The notes under the pieces were generated by a model. It was not told where the DNA came from, did no database searches, and saw only the letters and a list, made by a program, of their open reading frames with translations. From IMG/VR virus record IMGVR_UViG_3300010885_032116, positions 1-63,020 of that record: a DNA stretch of 63,020 nucleotides; one strand, given 5' to 3'. Both the position numbers and the translations under genes were made by a program. Below, piece after piece: positions 25,701 through 33,940 of the stretch (positions within the stretch are counted from its first letter, which is position 1; every line of letters begins with the position of its first letter). Source of the DNA: a virus.

Positions 25701-26235
25701 TCAAGAATACGAACGCATGTTCGATTCCGACCCATCTTTGGAGCGCGCCAAGAGGCTCGCCGGAATTAGAATAATTGACGATAGCCAATTCTCTGAAAAG
25801 ATTTCCGACGGAATTAAAAAAGCCCGATCAAAAATGATTCAAATAGAAATTGCTAACCGAAATTTTGCAGCAGCGCCTCCTAGCGGCCTTCCTAAGCGAG
25901 CCGAGGTCGAATCCGAGATTATGGGGCTGGCCAAACTGCGCCAACTCAATACTCTGTACAAGGAGGCCGCAAACGCCGAGGACGCCCCTACGGCGGCTCC
26001 TCAGGCTGGAGCGCAGGTTCGGGTAGTAAACCTGCCAGACCTAGATGATGGAACCCAGAGGACCGTGCTGACCCTTGAAGGTCCTCAGGCCAAAAGTGAG
26101 TTAGATCGGCTACTTGGCCAAGCGGCTTTAGATAATCCAAACACAAACGAAACGGATCGATTGATTGCCAGCGTAGACCTAATGCTTGCCGAGGCCGAGG
26201 CAAACCGAAACACCAAACGGGGCACTCAAAGGTGA
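22708..26235 (+). CDS. very large unknown head-region protein (1175 aa)
   Basis: From GTG 22708, coupled to the portal and to the MuF-like gene by 4-nt overlaps. Mostly charged and helical with long Arg/Lys/Glu stretches. A beta-rich middle (about 430-560) contains VVSRSGVFTVEFDDTFRGSR. No enzyme motif recognised. LSKAFFGAEG at the N-terminus and AISKAED near residue 110 carry the short hydrophobic-x-Lys motif seen in the scaffold. A virion-internal or ejected protein is inferred from position and size. Confidence 0.55.
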   Translation: MSEKLSKAFFGAEGDPAFDLKAARGAYQWVMEHDYDEASMSLRIALFDETARDLEKYGDFVRTEVAKKAKGRLDHVRKAVAKRHVANPTQETANLLHAISKAEDFIDPDLSLRAKRQWRSGDGRFRVMSTSLSYGNQKKPLSGAQASRLNIPRPTEGGGTKKTVSLSREQMRNYQEAYTQISQTLRQARSIDPKAILQIHYEDGTPSKEILVNDQTQVDSLIDGNQFKSNNRIARVDVQIADDTARGAAFDVMGAMRVPTAMSTAMAGSSGVSGDKISALRQNWVDDPTQDDKYLIANPSQRAYRRLEASSEFLDSLLPADDQRNGLQRKVALAFSAGKWAGKYGTEIEQVIGPSVRRSAYRYRGTEKKPTEGLQSSINSSIMRNRGDMDQARKEMIYGRFEVSENGRGGLNESHEESPIISYFVGRLPKSELSRLQNKAGATPPSQGMIIDRDGKVATEAVGYGDDWYLPFDLKNLGRMRGGEYIRTRTYGGPTTEDVYAGMVGGARAMTVVSRSGVFTVEFDDTFRGSRRYNDNAARMVKRYGLLLDAVKNGSITLDELPQDKIEELREEAEREFGPGTDTERQRDEWVNQQKKDPRVRRRMSKVRREAAANDFLNDRLADSSSGWEAQVADRVKRKALDELKADSNFQTVQNIANGSSPELPNLNKEQAREAMRQRAADTLARVSEDYKGAEAAAQQMFPAEFGRFMNLQEKDYETRLKELSLDGDGYAKALEALQEQFPYYIKEVRFRRLEKGKSANGRLDTGYVKPFYIRPEAALVGYYDETVMGQSDVRLSSERYTGGKMTADRAFYQNSSRAFNRPSRFSTSQPERSQPEQQDREQKVAPEDVRSSQTGPLQSIDREARATSNLVSHARDNGWNAQFGSKFGSDKASSDFPLLTGEMSNDDLVEFIMSSPANRAKLDRELQEINRLISNPDDLEKLKARGVFGLDKDLREAYQNRGEVPEQIKYDMINFLSPGGSKRIYDFGASYRPGRASQEYERMFDSDPSLERAKRLAGIRIIDDSQFSEKISDGIKKARSKMIQIEIANRNFAAAPPSGLPKRAEVESEIMGLAKLRQLNTLYKEAANAEDAPTAAPQAGAQVRVVNLPDLDDGTQRTVLTLEGPQAKSELDRLLGQAALDNPNTNETDRLIASVDLMLAEAEANRNTKRGTQR

Positions 26236-28613
26236 CCGCGCAGCCCGAGGAGTTCCTGGGGCAGTCACCTGAGGACTTCCTCAACCAGTCTCCTGAAGAT
26301 TTTCTTGACCCTCAGCAATTTGTCAACGGAGTTGACGTTAGTGACCAAGTAGGGGCTTCACAGCGCCGCAAAGTTCTCTTCTGGATAGCGTTGGCTATCG
26401 CAGCGGCGCTATATGCCCACCACAGAATTGTTGTTGCTCGGCTGCGTGAGGAGCAGGCGCAAAGCGAGCGCGATTTAAGAGAGGCTTTGTTGCGAATTTG
26501 GCCTAAAGCCATGCCCACTTGGCAAAAAATGGTCATTCCAGCGGTAATGCACTCTTTTAAACTGGGTTCCACCACAAGCCTTTCTTACGCAGAACTAGAA
26601 GCTCTGGCGGGAGCCTACGCCGAACAAATGGGTGAATATGTCACCAGCACGTCTACAGAAGCGCTTATTGAAGGATTTAACGCTCAGCTCAACGCGGGCT
26701 TGAACCCCCAAGTGGCTGCAATACGCGCCAAAGAGGCGTACGGGCTAGACGCCCAAAGCATGCGCCAAGCGATTTCCTCGTTTGTCAAAGGAGACCCAAC
26801 TTATTCCGGTGATCTTGTTCCGGCATCAGTACGCACCATCATTGACCGACTAGTCCTAAAACGCGCAGAGCTTCTTGGCAATAATGAGGCATATGCTTCG
26901 GTTCAGATGGCCAAAGCGCTTACTTGGCAGTTTGCCTACAAGAGCGGAGACATGCCCGAAGACGCTCAAAAAATGTGGATCACCGCTAAAGACGAGCGGG
27001 TATGTCCAATTTGTGGCCCAATGGATCGTCAAATGGTAGCTCCAGACGATTACTTTGTTTCTGGGGATGAGAAGTATTTTGCCCCGGGGGTTCACCCGCG
27101 ATGCCGATGCCGGGTCCAGCTTGTCTATTCCACGCAATTTCAAAAAGTAGCTCCAGGGGATCCTTACGACCGAGATCGCTCTGGTAGGTTTTCTAGAAAT
27201 GAGCAGCGTAAGGCCCCCAGCGCTCGTAGAGTAACTTTGACTAGAAATAAGAAAAAGTCTTCTGAAACTCAAAGAATTCTTAGTGACCTTCAGGAAAAAT
27301 TGCGACTTGAGCGCAAGGCTATGAACGATCAAGTAGAACAAATTGGGCTGAGCTCATCTTCCGAAATTGGGTTAGAATCGGCTTCTACTTCTACTTTGTC
27401 TTCTGCTTCTTTGTTGTCGTCAGCGCAATCATCAGAATTGTCTTCATCTCAAACTCAACAACTTTCTCAAACTGATACGCAAGAACAAACTGATACGCAA
27501 TCATCAGAATTGTCTTCATCTCAAAATCAACAACTTTCTCAAACGGATACGCAAAAACTTACTGAACAATTGTCACAACAACTGTCCACCATTGACGTAG
27601 AGGCGCTGTCAAATTCTTCAGTTTCTCAAGTAGCTGCGCTTATTATTGCTCGTCGCGCGCCATCAATAAATGAAAAAATTCCCGAGGAAAATAGAGGGGA
27701 CTTCGGTCCCGATGAAGCAGACGCATGGATGTTCTACGACGATTACGCCACTCTTATTCGCCAACAGGGAAAATTCACTCCAAGAATTACATCACCTGGT
27801 GAAAAGATCAATTTTGCGGAACTAAAGAATGCCCTAGACGAAGGTTTTTCTGACATTCCAGAAAATATACGGCCTCCAATTATTGGATATCGATCGGAAT
27901 ACAGCGGATACTCAAACTTTGATTTGGGTCTGCACGAGGCACTTATTGACTCCAAAGAAATAGCCCGCGCCCGTTTTATAGAAGGACAGGCTGCAAAACA
28001 GGCGTTTGGAGCTTCGGGGAGAGGCATGGACGCCGCTTACTCTTACGCTAGAGAATTATTTGATGAAAATCTTTACGAGATTATTGCTGACGATGAAGAT
28101 CTTACTGATTATGACATTAAATCGTTCTACGGCGAGGACGCTCCAAACCTGTCTGGGGAAAATCTTCGCGAAAAATTCTACATGGATCTGCGCAAAAACA
28201 ACGAAATTGCACAATACATAGGGGAGCAGTACAAGCTATATTTGGCTGCAAACCCAGAAAAAATGTATGCGCTTGATTTGGACGCCGACCTTCTTACAAT
28301 GGGGGCGATGGCCGACTGGCTCATTCCCATGACTGTGGATTTTGATGACGCCGACTCCACTATGGATACTGGGGAATACATGCCAACCGTGCTTCGTTTG
28401 AGATCACCGCAAACGCGCACGGGTGAATATATGAGTAATTACATTACACTTGATAAAAGTCGCCCAGTGACTCCAGTGGAAATTGACCCAGACGGCGAAT
28501 ATGAGGTGGTTTCTGTGGATATTAAAAAACTTGCCCCTGACGATGATTTGTCCGCCTACCTTAGTGAAAATATCTATAAATACCGGATCATCACGCTCGC
28601 CCGAACGCGGTGA
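26232..28613 (+). CDS. MuF-like minor head protein with long C-terminal extension
   Basis: A 793-residue protein. An N-terminal acidic repeat (three copies like SPEDFLxQ) is followed by one hydrophobic helix (FWIALAIAAALYAHH, about 50-64). The MuF domain ends with DERVCPICGPMD and HPRCRCRV (about 250-295), a zinc-type signature. A Ser/Gln/Thr low-complexity linker (about 370-460) leads to a 300-residue C-terminal domain that includes IIGYRSEY and ends EYEVVSVDIKK...YRIITL, which could be ADP-ribosyltransferase-like. MuF proteins help portal and DNA entry, and some carry C-terminal toxin domains. Confidence 0.75.
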   Translation: MTAQPEEFLGQSPEDFLNQSPEDFLDPQQFVNGVDVSDQVGASQRRKVLFWIALAIAAALYAHHRIVVARLREEQAQSERDLREALLRIWPKAMPTWQKMVIPAVMHSFKLGSTTSLSYAELEALAGAYAEQMGEYVTSTSTEALIEGFNAQLNAGLNPQVAAIRAKEAYGLDAQSMRQAISSFVKGDPTYSGDLVPASVRTIIDRLVLKRAELLGNNEAYASVQMAKALTWQFAYKSGDMPEDAQKMWITAKDERVCPICGPMDRQMVAPDDYFVSGDEKYFAPGVHPRCRCRVQLVYSTQFQKVAPGDPYDRDRSGRFSRNEQRKAPSARRVTLTRNKKKSSETQRILSDLQEKLRLERKAMNDQVEQIGLSSSSEIGLESASTSTLSSASLLSSAQSSELSSSQTQQLSQTDTQEQTDTQSSELSSSQNQQLSQTDTQKLTEQLSQQLSTIDVEALSNSSVSQVAALIIARRAPSINEKIPEENRGDFGPDEADAWMFYDDYATLIRQQGKFTPRITSPGEKINFAELKNALDEGFSDIPENIRPPIIGYRSEYSGYSNFDLGLHEALIDSKEIARARFIEGQAAKQAFGASGRGMDAAYSYARELFDENLYEIIADDEDLTDYDIKSFYGEDAPNLSGENLREKFYMDLRKNNEIAQYIGEQYKLYLAANPEKMYALDLDADLLTMGAMADWLIPMTVDFDDADSTMDTGEYMPTVLRLRSPQTRTGEYMSNYITLDKSRPVTPVEIDPDGEYEVVSVDIKKLAPDDDLSAYLSENIYKYRIITLARTR
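27426..27554 (+). repeat. 72-bp direct repeat encoding the Ser/Gln linker
   Basis: CAATCATCAGAATTGTCTTC starts at 27426 and again at 27498. The copies match over about 57 bp with two differences and encode repeated SSELSSSQxQQLSQTDTQ. The unit can expand or contract in frame (24 codons), giving linker length variation in the MuF-like protein. Confidence 0.8.
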
Positions 28614-30056
28614 GTGGAAAAGAGCACCAAGATGGGTAATGTGATGAACGAACAAGAGTCATTTGCCGCCGTACTTGGCGCAGTGCTGGGCGACGCTGTC
28701 GACCCGCAAGCAGCGTGGGACGTTGTATCTAAGATGAATGACGCTTCCGAGATGCACGTCCAGCGGAATCTTAAAGTTGTCGGCAGGAGAGCTAAAAAGA
28801 CAAAGGACGTTGCTCTTACTGTAGGTGCGGTAACTCCCAGAGGCAGGGCTTTAAAAAAGCTTACTGACCAGGTTGTTGTTAAAGGCGGATCAATAAGCAC
28901 TTCCGGAAAACCACCCAACAAGAAGGAAGTTCGCGTCGGTCAAACCCTTAATGTTGTAGCGACAGTTGGCGCCCTTAACGCTATTCGTCACCAAGCGCCC
29001 GCTTCTATTAAGGCTATGCGTGGCTGGAGCAAAGGATCCTACGATAAAAAGCTTCAAACTGGTCACATGCCAAAAAGCCCCCCAAAGCCTCCAAGCGCGA
29101 CCAAAGTAAAAATATCAAATGCCGCTAGAACAACAAAGCTTGCAGCAAAGAAGGTCCCTGGTATTAAGAGCATTGTCAATCACCCGGGGCGTTCTGCTGC
29201 GGTAGTCGGTGGAGGGTTTTTGGCCCTGCACGGCGGAGAGCTAGCTGGCGACGCTATCGCAGCAAGAGCTTTACATAGGCAGTCAAAAATTGCCAAGAGA
29301 GACGCTCAAGAAATGCTTTCCCCTATCCTCGCCGCTCGCAAGGACGGCGTAATTACCAGTTCTCAGGCCATCAATATGGCTGAGGAAATTGCCAAGAGGT
29401 TTTCGGCAACTAAAGGCGGTCCCGTAGCTGGGTCTTACCGAGCTGGTAGGTCTATAGCCCGCAAGGTGACCGGAAAGCCTTTTCTCGGCGGTCCTAGCGA
29501 GTCTGCGTACAGAAGTTCAATGAAGAACGCCTCGCGCGCAGGAGTCCGTAATCTTGCGATCCTTGGTGGAGCCGGAGCCTTGACTGCCGGGGCAATAGCG
29601 CTTTCCAAGCCAAAGCAACCGGTAGTTAAAGATTACGGCCCCGACATGGAGTGGAGCGCGGAAATCTCTAAGGTTGACGAAGACAAGAGGCAGGTATTCG
29701 GATGGGCCTCGTTGACTTCAGTAGATGGACAGCCAGTAGTTGACCGTCAGGGAGACTACATTCCGCTGGACGAGATTGAAAAAGCGGCCTACCACTACGT
29801 TTTGTCTTCCCGTAAGGGTGGGGACATGCACGCTCGCGACGGAGAAGGACCAAAGCACACAGCCGATCTCATCGAATCCTTCCTTGTCACGCCTGAGAAG
29901 CTTAAGCATATGGGATTGGCCGAGGATGCCCTGCCCCATGGCTGGTGGATTGGAATGAAAGTTCAAGACGACGACCAATGGGAAATGGTAAAGAAGCAAG
30001 AGCGAACCGGCTTCTCTATCCACGGCAAGGGTTCGAGAATAGAAAAGGATCTGTAA
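28614..30056 (+). CDS. XkdF-type prohead protease with basic N-terminal region
   Basis: A 480-residue protein. The last 140 residues (from about 345, KVDEDKRQVFGWASL...DRQGDYIPLDEIEKAAYHY...HTADLIES) match the XkdF/S78-like phage protease fold, with candidate catalytic His in KHTAD and Ser in IESFL. The first 330 residues are basic with two Gly/Ala hydrophobic stretches (SAAVVGGGFLALHGG, LAILGGAGALTAGAIAL), like the SAFG proteins. It would cleave scaffold and head proteins during maturation. GTG 28614, ATG 28632 and ATG 28644 are all possible starts. Confidence 0.75.
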   Translation: MEKSTKMGNVMNEQESFAAVLGAVLGDAVDPQAAWDVVSKMNDASEMHVQRNLKVVGRRAKKTKDVALTVGAVTPRGRALKKLTDQVVVKGGSISTSGKPPNKKEVRVGQTLNVVATVGALNAIRHQAPASIKAMRGWSKGSYDKKLQTGHMPKSPPKPPSATKVKISNAARTTKLAAKKVPGIKSIVNHPGRSAAVVGGGFLALHGGELAGDAIAARALHRQSKIAKRDAQEMLSPILAARKDGVITSSQAINMAEEIAKRFSATKGGPVAGSYRAGRSIARKVTGKPFLGGPSESAYRSSMKNASRAGVRNLAILGGAGALTAGAIALSKPKQPVVKDYGPDMEWSAEISKVDEDKRQVFGWASLTSVDGQPVVDRQGDYIPLDEIEKAAYHYVLSSRKGGDMHARDGEGPKHTADLIESFLVTPEKLKHMGLAEDALPHGWWIGMKVQDDDQWEMVKKQERTGFSIHGKGSRIEKDL

Positions 30057-30511
30057 TGTGCGCAGCATGCGATTGTGATTGCAAGAAAGGCAAGCCCGAG
30101 CCTGGCTGCAAGTGTTCTTGCGCCATGTGCAAAAAAGCCCGACAAAGTGTGGAGAAGAACATGTCTGTTTCAGCTTTTGGCGTAGACCACGGCGGAATTT
30201 CCAAGGCCGAAAGGAAGAGCTCTGGAAACCCATCGGTCGCTCGCATGGCCGCGGGGGGACTATTTTCCCCTTATCACGCCGCAGTTGCTGGCCGTAAAGG
30301 TAAGAAACTTCGCGCAGTTGGAAACCAAGCCGGTGGAGCAGCTCTCGGTACGCTTCCCGGCGCAGCTCTTATGGGCGTTGGCGCGGCGACAAGAAAGCCC
30401 GGCATGGCTATGGGAGGACAGCTTCTTGGCGGAGCCGGAGGAATTGCAGGCGGCGTAGCGGGCACGCGGAGAGCAAACCGCAAGGGATATTTCAAGCCTG
30501 AAGAGAAGTAA
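30056..30511 (+). CDS. Cys-cluster plus SAFG-tag membrane-type protein
   Basis: A 151-residue protein whose first 25 residues hold eight cysteines (CAACDCDC, CKCSCAMC), then at 36-50 the SAFG tag (MSVSAFGVDHGGISK). A Gly/Ala hydrophobic region (GGAALGTLPGAALMGVGAA, LLGGAGGIAGGVAG) follows, with a basic tail. The ATG overlaps the protease stop. GGAGAAG-like sequence GGAGAAGAAC before the internal ATG 30161 means a shorter form starting at the tag could also be made. Confidence 0.6.
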   Translation: MCAACDCDCKKGKPEPGCKCSCAMCKKARQSVEKNMSVSAFGVDHGGISKAERKSSGNPSVARMAAGGLFSPYHAAVAGRKGKKLRAVGNQAGGAALGTLPGAALMGVGAATRKPGMAMGGQLLGGAGGIAGGVAGTRRANRKGYFKPEEK

Positions 30512-30539
30512 AACTAGCCCACTTAAAGGAGAAACTCCC

Positions 30540-31460
30540 ATGGAGGAGTTTGGTAGCCCGCTTTCACAGCGCCTTGCTGAGGTTTTGGCCAGCACTTTTG
30601 CGTTCTACACGCGCGCGCACGCGGCGCATTGGAACGTGACCGGAGCCGGTTTCCCCCAATACCACGAGATGTTTGGGGAAATCTACGAGGACGCTCAAGG
30701 AGCTATCGACCCACTTGCGGAGAACCTGCGTAAGTTAGGCGAATTTGCCCCGTGCTGCTTAAGCGAAATGTCTGAGCTTAACGGCAAAGAGCGCAAACCA
30801 AACGGGACAGATGGAATGGTGCTGGCCGGGGATCTAATACTGGCCAACACCGATTTGCTTGGGCGGATTAAGCGTGCTCTAGCGGAGGCTGCAAAAGCGG
30901 ATAATCAAGGTCTTCTCAATTTCCTTGCTGAGCGTCAAGACATGCAATCTAAATGGGCCTGGCAGCTTGCGGCGCTTATGCAAGGAAAGTCCGTGTCCAA
31001 ACGCGAATACGACCCTGAAAAACGTCGAATGAAGCGAATGGAAATTTACTCTGCCGGGGCTGCGGCTGGAACTGGTCTAGTAGGTAGTGGAGCTGCAATT
31101 TCCGCTTATCGCGGATCAAAGAAACTACGTGCCGAGGTCTCTGGCGTTCGCGCTAGCACGCAAGATTTGCGTAGTGCCCTGCGTAATGCTGCTAAAAAAA
31201 CTCAGGGTAACGAAATTGCAACAACTGCGCGCACGCGACCGGTATTTAACAGCGCCAAGGGAACCTTAAAGTCATTGGGCCAGCTTAAAAGCAAGGCTGG
31301 TGGAGTTTCACAGCTTCGCCGTGCCGGAAAGCTTGGGGTAGTAGCCGCTGGGCTTGGAGGAGCAACTGTGTATTTGGAGCGCCAGCGCACCGGAATGGGC
31401 CGCCCGTACACGTCCTGGATGGACGGAAAGAAGCCTCGAAAGAGGATCGTCGCGTCGTAA
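30540..31460 (+). CDS. Dps-like ferritin-fold domain fused to a basic membrane-type tail
   Basis: Residues 1-155 match Dps: HAAHWNVTG (H30), YHEMF (H42), D57 and E61, in exact register with the Dps ferroxidase ligands, except that the usual Asp between H42 and D57 is Gly (G46) with Glu next to it. Residues about 165-306 are a Gly/Ala hydrophobic segment (YSAGAAAGTGLVGSGAA) and a long basic tail ending KKPRKRIVAS, unlike any free-standing Dps (about 160-180 residues). Dps proteins bind DNA and oxidise iron. Here a DNA-condensing or virion role is possible. It lies between the protease and the lysis genes. Confidence 0.75.
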   Translation: MEEFGSPLSQRLAEVLASTFAFYTRAHAAHWNVTGAGFPQYHEMFGEIYEDAQGAIDPLAENLRKLGEFAPCCLSEMSELNGKERKPNGTDGMVLAGDLILANTDLLGRIKRALAEAAKADNQGLLNFLAERQDMQSKWAWQLAALMQGKSVSKREYDPEKRRMKRMEIYSAGAAAGTGLVGSGAAISAYRGSKKLRAEVSGVRASTQDLRSALRNAAKKTQGNEIATTARTRPVFNSAKGTLKSLGQLKSKAGGVSQLRRAGKLGVVAAGLGGATVYLERQRTGMGRPYTSWMDGKKPRKRIVAS

Positions 31461-31488
31461 TCTGCGTCGTCCGATCGACGTTCCTGAC

Positions 31489-31518
31489 TTGGTCTCTTTG
31501 TTACCTTGTCTTTATAAA
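31489..31518 (+). promoter_or_regulatory. candidate promoter for the lysis genes
   Basis: TTGGTC (31489-31494) and TATAAA (31513-31518) are 18 bp apart in the 87-nt gap before the lysis cassette. A small hairpin, TTGTCTTT/AAGGACAA (31506-31524), overlaps the -10 element. Pattern match only. Confidence 0.35.
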
Positions 31519-31547
31519 GGACAAAGCGTAGCTAGAGGGAGTCCAGA

Positions 31548-31790
31548 GTGCCGCCGTGGATCAATGAGTCAGGTGAGTTGCTTACTTGGCTTTCTATTCT
31601 TGGCATCGTGCTTGGCGGCCTTACTTGGCTAGGTAGAAGGTACATGCGCTGGCTTAAAGAAGTGATCAGGGAAGAAGTTTTTAGCCACACCAGATTGATT
31701 CAACCCACTTCCAACGGCGGCAAGTCGCTGCCGGATATTGCCCGCAAGGTTGACCTTTTGATGGAACACCTAGGAATTGAGGAAAAATGA
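31548..31790 (+). CDS. DUF2746-like membrane protein, probable lysis accessory
   Basis: An 80-residue protein from GTG 31548. One N-terminal membrane helix (LLTWLSILGIVLGGLTWLG), a basic helix and the segment QPTSNGGKSLPDIARKVDLL resemble the DUF2746 proteins found beside actinophage endolysins. It overlaps the holin start. A role in lysis timing is inferred from position. Confidence 0.65.
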   Translation: MPPWINESGELLTWLSILGIVLGGLTWLGRRYMRWLKEVIREEVFSHTRLIQPTSNGGKSLPDIARKVDLLMEHLGIEEK

Positions 31791-32044
31791 TGTCGGAATG
31801 GCTTGCTAAATCTCCCTTAGCTTCAGCGCTGCGCACCTTTGTGGCTGTAGTTATTACCCTTGCCATTGCCGATTGGACGACTGGCGGAACCATTTCTTTG
31901 GACCGCTGGCAAACCTGGGTAATTGCAGCCGCCGCTTCCGCGCTGCCGGTGATCGTGCGCTGGCTTAACCCGGCCGACAAGGCATTTGGGGTTGGAACTG
32001 GACAGCCAGTTGAGTTACACGACATCTTTGATGACGAGGTCTGA
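31787..32044 (+). CDS. holin
   Basis: An 85-residue protein with two hydrophobic segments (LRTFVAVVITLAIADW and WVIAAAASALPVIVRWLN) and the ending NPADKAFGVG common to actinophage holins. It would form membrane lesions that release the endolysin. The start is at ATG 31787 (31790 also possible), overlapping the previous gene by 4 nt. The endolysin begins 2 nt after its stop. Confidence 0.7.
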   Translation: MMSEWLAKSPLASALRTFVAVVITLAIADWTTGGTISLDRWQTWVIAAAASALPVIVRWLNPADKAFGVGTGQPVELHDIFDDEV

Positions 32045-32045
32045 C

Positions 32046-32612
32046 ATGCCTACTTCTATTAGCGGCTGGCCGGTATTAGACAACCCAGCTTGGGGAGACC
32101 CACGGGCTAAGAACGCCAAGGTTCCTGGCGTCGGAACCGCGCTGTGGACCCACGAAGAAGTATGGCCCCTGTTTTCATCCCTCGTGCGGGACTATAACCG
32201 CGTTATCAACAAGGTTACGTCTTCTGACGGCTATGACTATCGTCCAAGCCGAGTTCCCGGGGCGGGCTGGTCAAACCACAGCGCTGGGGTCGCTATCGAC
32301 ATTAACGCATCTGCTGAGGGCGCAACTGGAACTGGCGTAAACGGCTGGTGGAAGCAGTTTAACCGGAACATCAAAGCTCAAAGACTACGTAGCCGTTACC
32401 AAATTGTTACATGGGGCGCGTCTGTGGAGATTGCAGATGATCCGCATACCCCTCAAACTGAGGGCTGGAATAACAGCTGGGCCGACGCAATGCACTGGGA
32501 ACTAAAGTCCGGAACGACCGTAGAAGACGTGCGAAAAGTTATAAAAAGTTTAAACATTGGCAAGGACGGAATCCGTCGCGATGCTAAGGGACGCGTTATC
32601 CCTCATATTTGA
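32046..32612 (+). CDS. endolysin, M15-type peptidase
   Basis: A 188-residue protein from ATG 32046. Zinc ligands of the VanY/M15 family appear in order: H78 and D85 in SNHSAGVAIDINA, and H150 in DAMHWEL, with E near the active site. It would cleave the peptide part of peptidoglycan. There is no separate cell-wall-binding domain. It directly follows the holin. Confidence 0.8.
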   Translation: MPTSISGWPVLDNPAWGDPRAKNAKVPGVGTALWTHEEVWPLFSSLVRDYNRVINKVTSSDGYDYRPSRVPGAGWSNHSAGVAIDINASAEGATGTGVNGWWKQFNRNIKAQRLRSRYQIVTWGASVEIADDPHTPQTEGWNNSWADAMHWELKSGTTVEDVRKVIKSLNIGKDGIRRDAKGRVIPHI

Positions 32613-32655
32613 GCGTTAGTCCTGTCTCTTACCGCCCAACAAGAGAAAGAGGCTT

Positions 32656-32901
32656 ATGAGTCTCAAAGAGCGTTTGATAGAGCCAGTTAAATCGCTATCA
32701 AGTGGAAAACCATGCGGGATTAAAGTTCTAATGGATAGCTTGAATGAAGACGAGCGTGTCGCCCTGGCAAAAGCGCTAAAAATAGATTCTGGATGGGGGC
32801 ACACTGCTTTGAAAGTCATTTTGGTGGACGAAGGCCATTCAGTGTCAGTAAAGATAATTGAAAGACACCGCCGCAAAGAGTGCACCTGCGGGCAGGCCTG
32901 A
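32656..32901 (+). CDS. small HTH-type protein ending RHRRxxCxCG
   Basis: An 81-residue protein with a helical core (MDSLNEDERVALAKALK) and a C-terminus (SVKIIERHRRKECTCG) typical of small phage DNA-binding proteins in actinophages. The following gene is a metallophosphoesterase, a pairing that looks conserved in such phages from memory. DNA binding is inferred from the HTH-like spacing and the basic end. Confidence 0.6.
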   Translation: MSLKERLIEPVKSLSSGKPCGIKVLMDSLNEDERVALAKALKIDSGWGHTALKVILVDEGHSVSVKIIERHRRKECTCGQA

Positions 32902-32902
32902 G

Positions 32903-33940
32903 GTGGCGCTGTCAGACCGTTTGAGCCAAGAAGCTCAATCGGTTCAGCTAGAGGTTGACGACCTACGAGCGGCTCTTATGCGCTCTCAACGAGATCTTAT
33001 CCGCGCCAAGTCGCGAACTGACCGTCTAGTCGAGGCGACTATCGATGCGGCACGAGATGCAGTTCTGGCCAGAAAAATCGAATCAGTTACCAAGCCTGCT
33101 AAAGATGTTCGCAAGAAGTCAGCAGAAGTGGCGCTATGGCATTTGACTGACTGGCAGGGAGCCAAGCTCACTTCGTCCTACAACTCCCAAGTAATGCGGG
33201 AGCGTGTGCACCGCTTTGTGGACAAGGCTTTGCAGATTACCGAAATTCAGCGTACCCACCACCCAGTCAAGGACTGCACTATTGCTCTGGGCGGAGACAT
33301 GATTGAGGGCCTGTTCAACTTCCCCACGCAGCCTTTTGAAATTGACGCCACACTGTTTGAGCAATTTATTACGGTGTCTAATCTTCTGGTGGAAGTAGTG
33401 CGGCGAGCATTGGCTGCCTACGAAAGCGTCACGGTGGTGGCTGAATGGGGAAATCACGGAAGGCTCGGCTCCAAACGTGACGCGGTGCCTCGTTCGGACA
33501 ATGCCGATCGTATGACCTACGAGCTGGCACGTCAGATCTTGTTGTCCTCCGGAGAGACAAGACTCATCTGGAAAGACTGCCCAGAGGATATCCAGAGGCT
33601 AGAAATTGGCAACTACCGCGCTTTGGTAATCCATGGAGACGAAATTGGGCGAAATGGGTTTGCTTCGGGGAACACCATTGTCAACCACGTAAACAGGTGG
33701 CGCTCTGGGTCTTATCCGTGGTCTTTTCGGGATGTGTATGTCGGCCACTACCACACCCACTACCAGGCAAGCCTTGCCGACGGTGCTGGGGCGGTGTACG
33801 GCACTGGCTCTACGGAGTCCGACAACCGATACGCGTCAGTTGGGCTAGCTTCCTCGGCTGTTCCATCGCAAAGATTGCATTTCATTGACCCGCAAGAAGG
33901 CCGAGTTACTTCTCAATATCAGATTTGGCTTGATAAGTAA
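32903..33940 (+). CDS. calcineurin-like metallophosphoesterase
   Basis: About 345 residues from GTG 32903. The metallophosphoesterase motifs are present in order: WHLTDWQG, GGDMIEG, WGNHGR, VIHGDE and GHYHTHY. An N-terminal coiled-coil-like helix (about 1-60) precedes the domain. It may be a Mre11-like DNA nuclease or a nucleotide phosphatase; the sequence does not decide. It is the last gene before a 140-nt gap and the capsid operon. Confidence 0.8.
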   Translation: MALSDRLSQEAQSVQLEVDDLRAALMRSQRDLIRAKSRTDRLVEATIDAARDAVLARKIESVTKPAKDVRKKSAEVALWHLTDWQGAKLTSSYNSQVMRERVHRFVDKALQITEIQRTHHPVKDCTIALGGDMIEGLFNFPTQPFEIDATLFEQFITVSNLLVEVVRRALAAYESVTVVAEWGNHGRLGSKRDAVPRSDNADRMTYELARQILLSSGETRLIWKDCPEDIQRLEIGNYRALVIHGDEIGRNGFASGNTIVNHVNRWRSGSYPWSFRDVYVGHYHTHYQASLADGAGAVYGTGSTESDNRYASVGLASSAVPSQRLHFIDPQEGRVTSQYQIWLDK

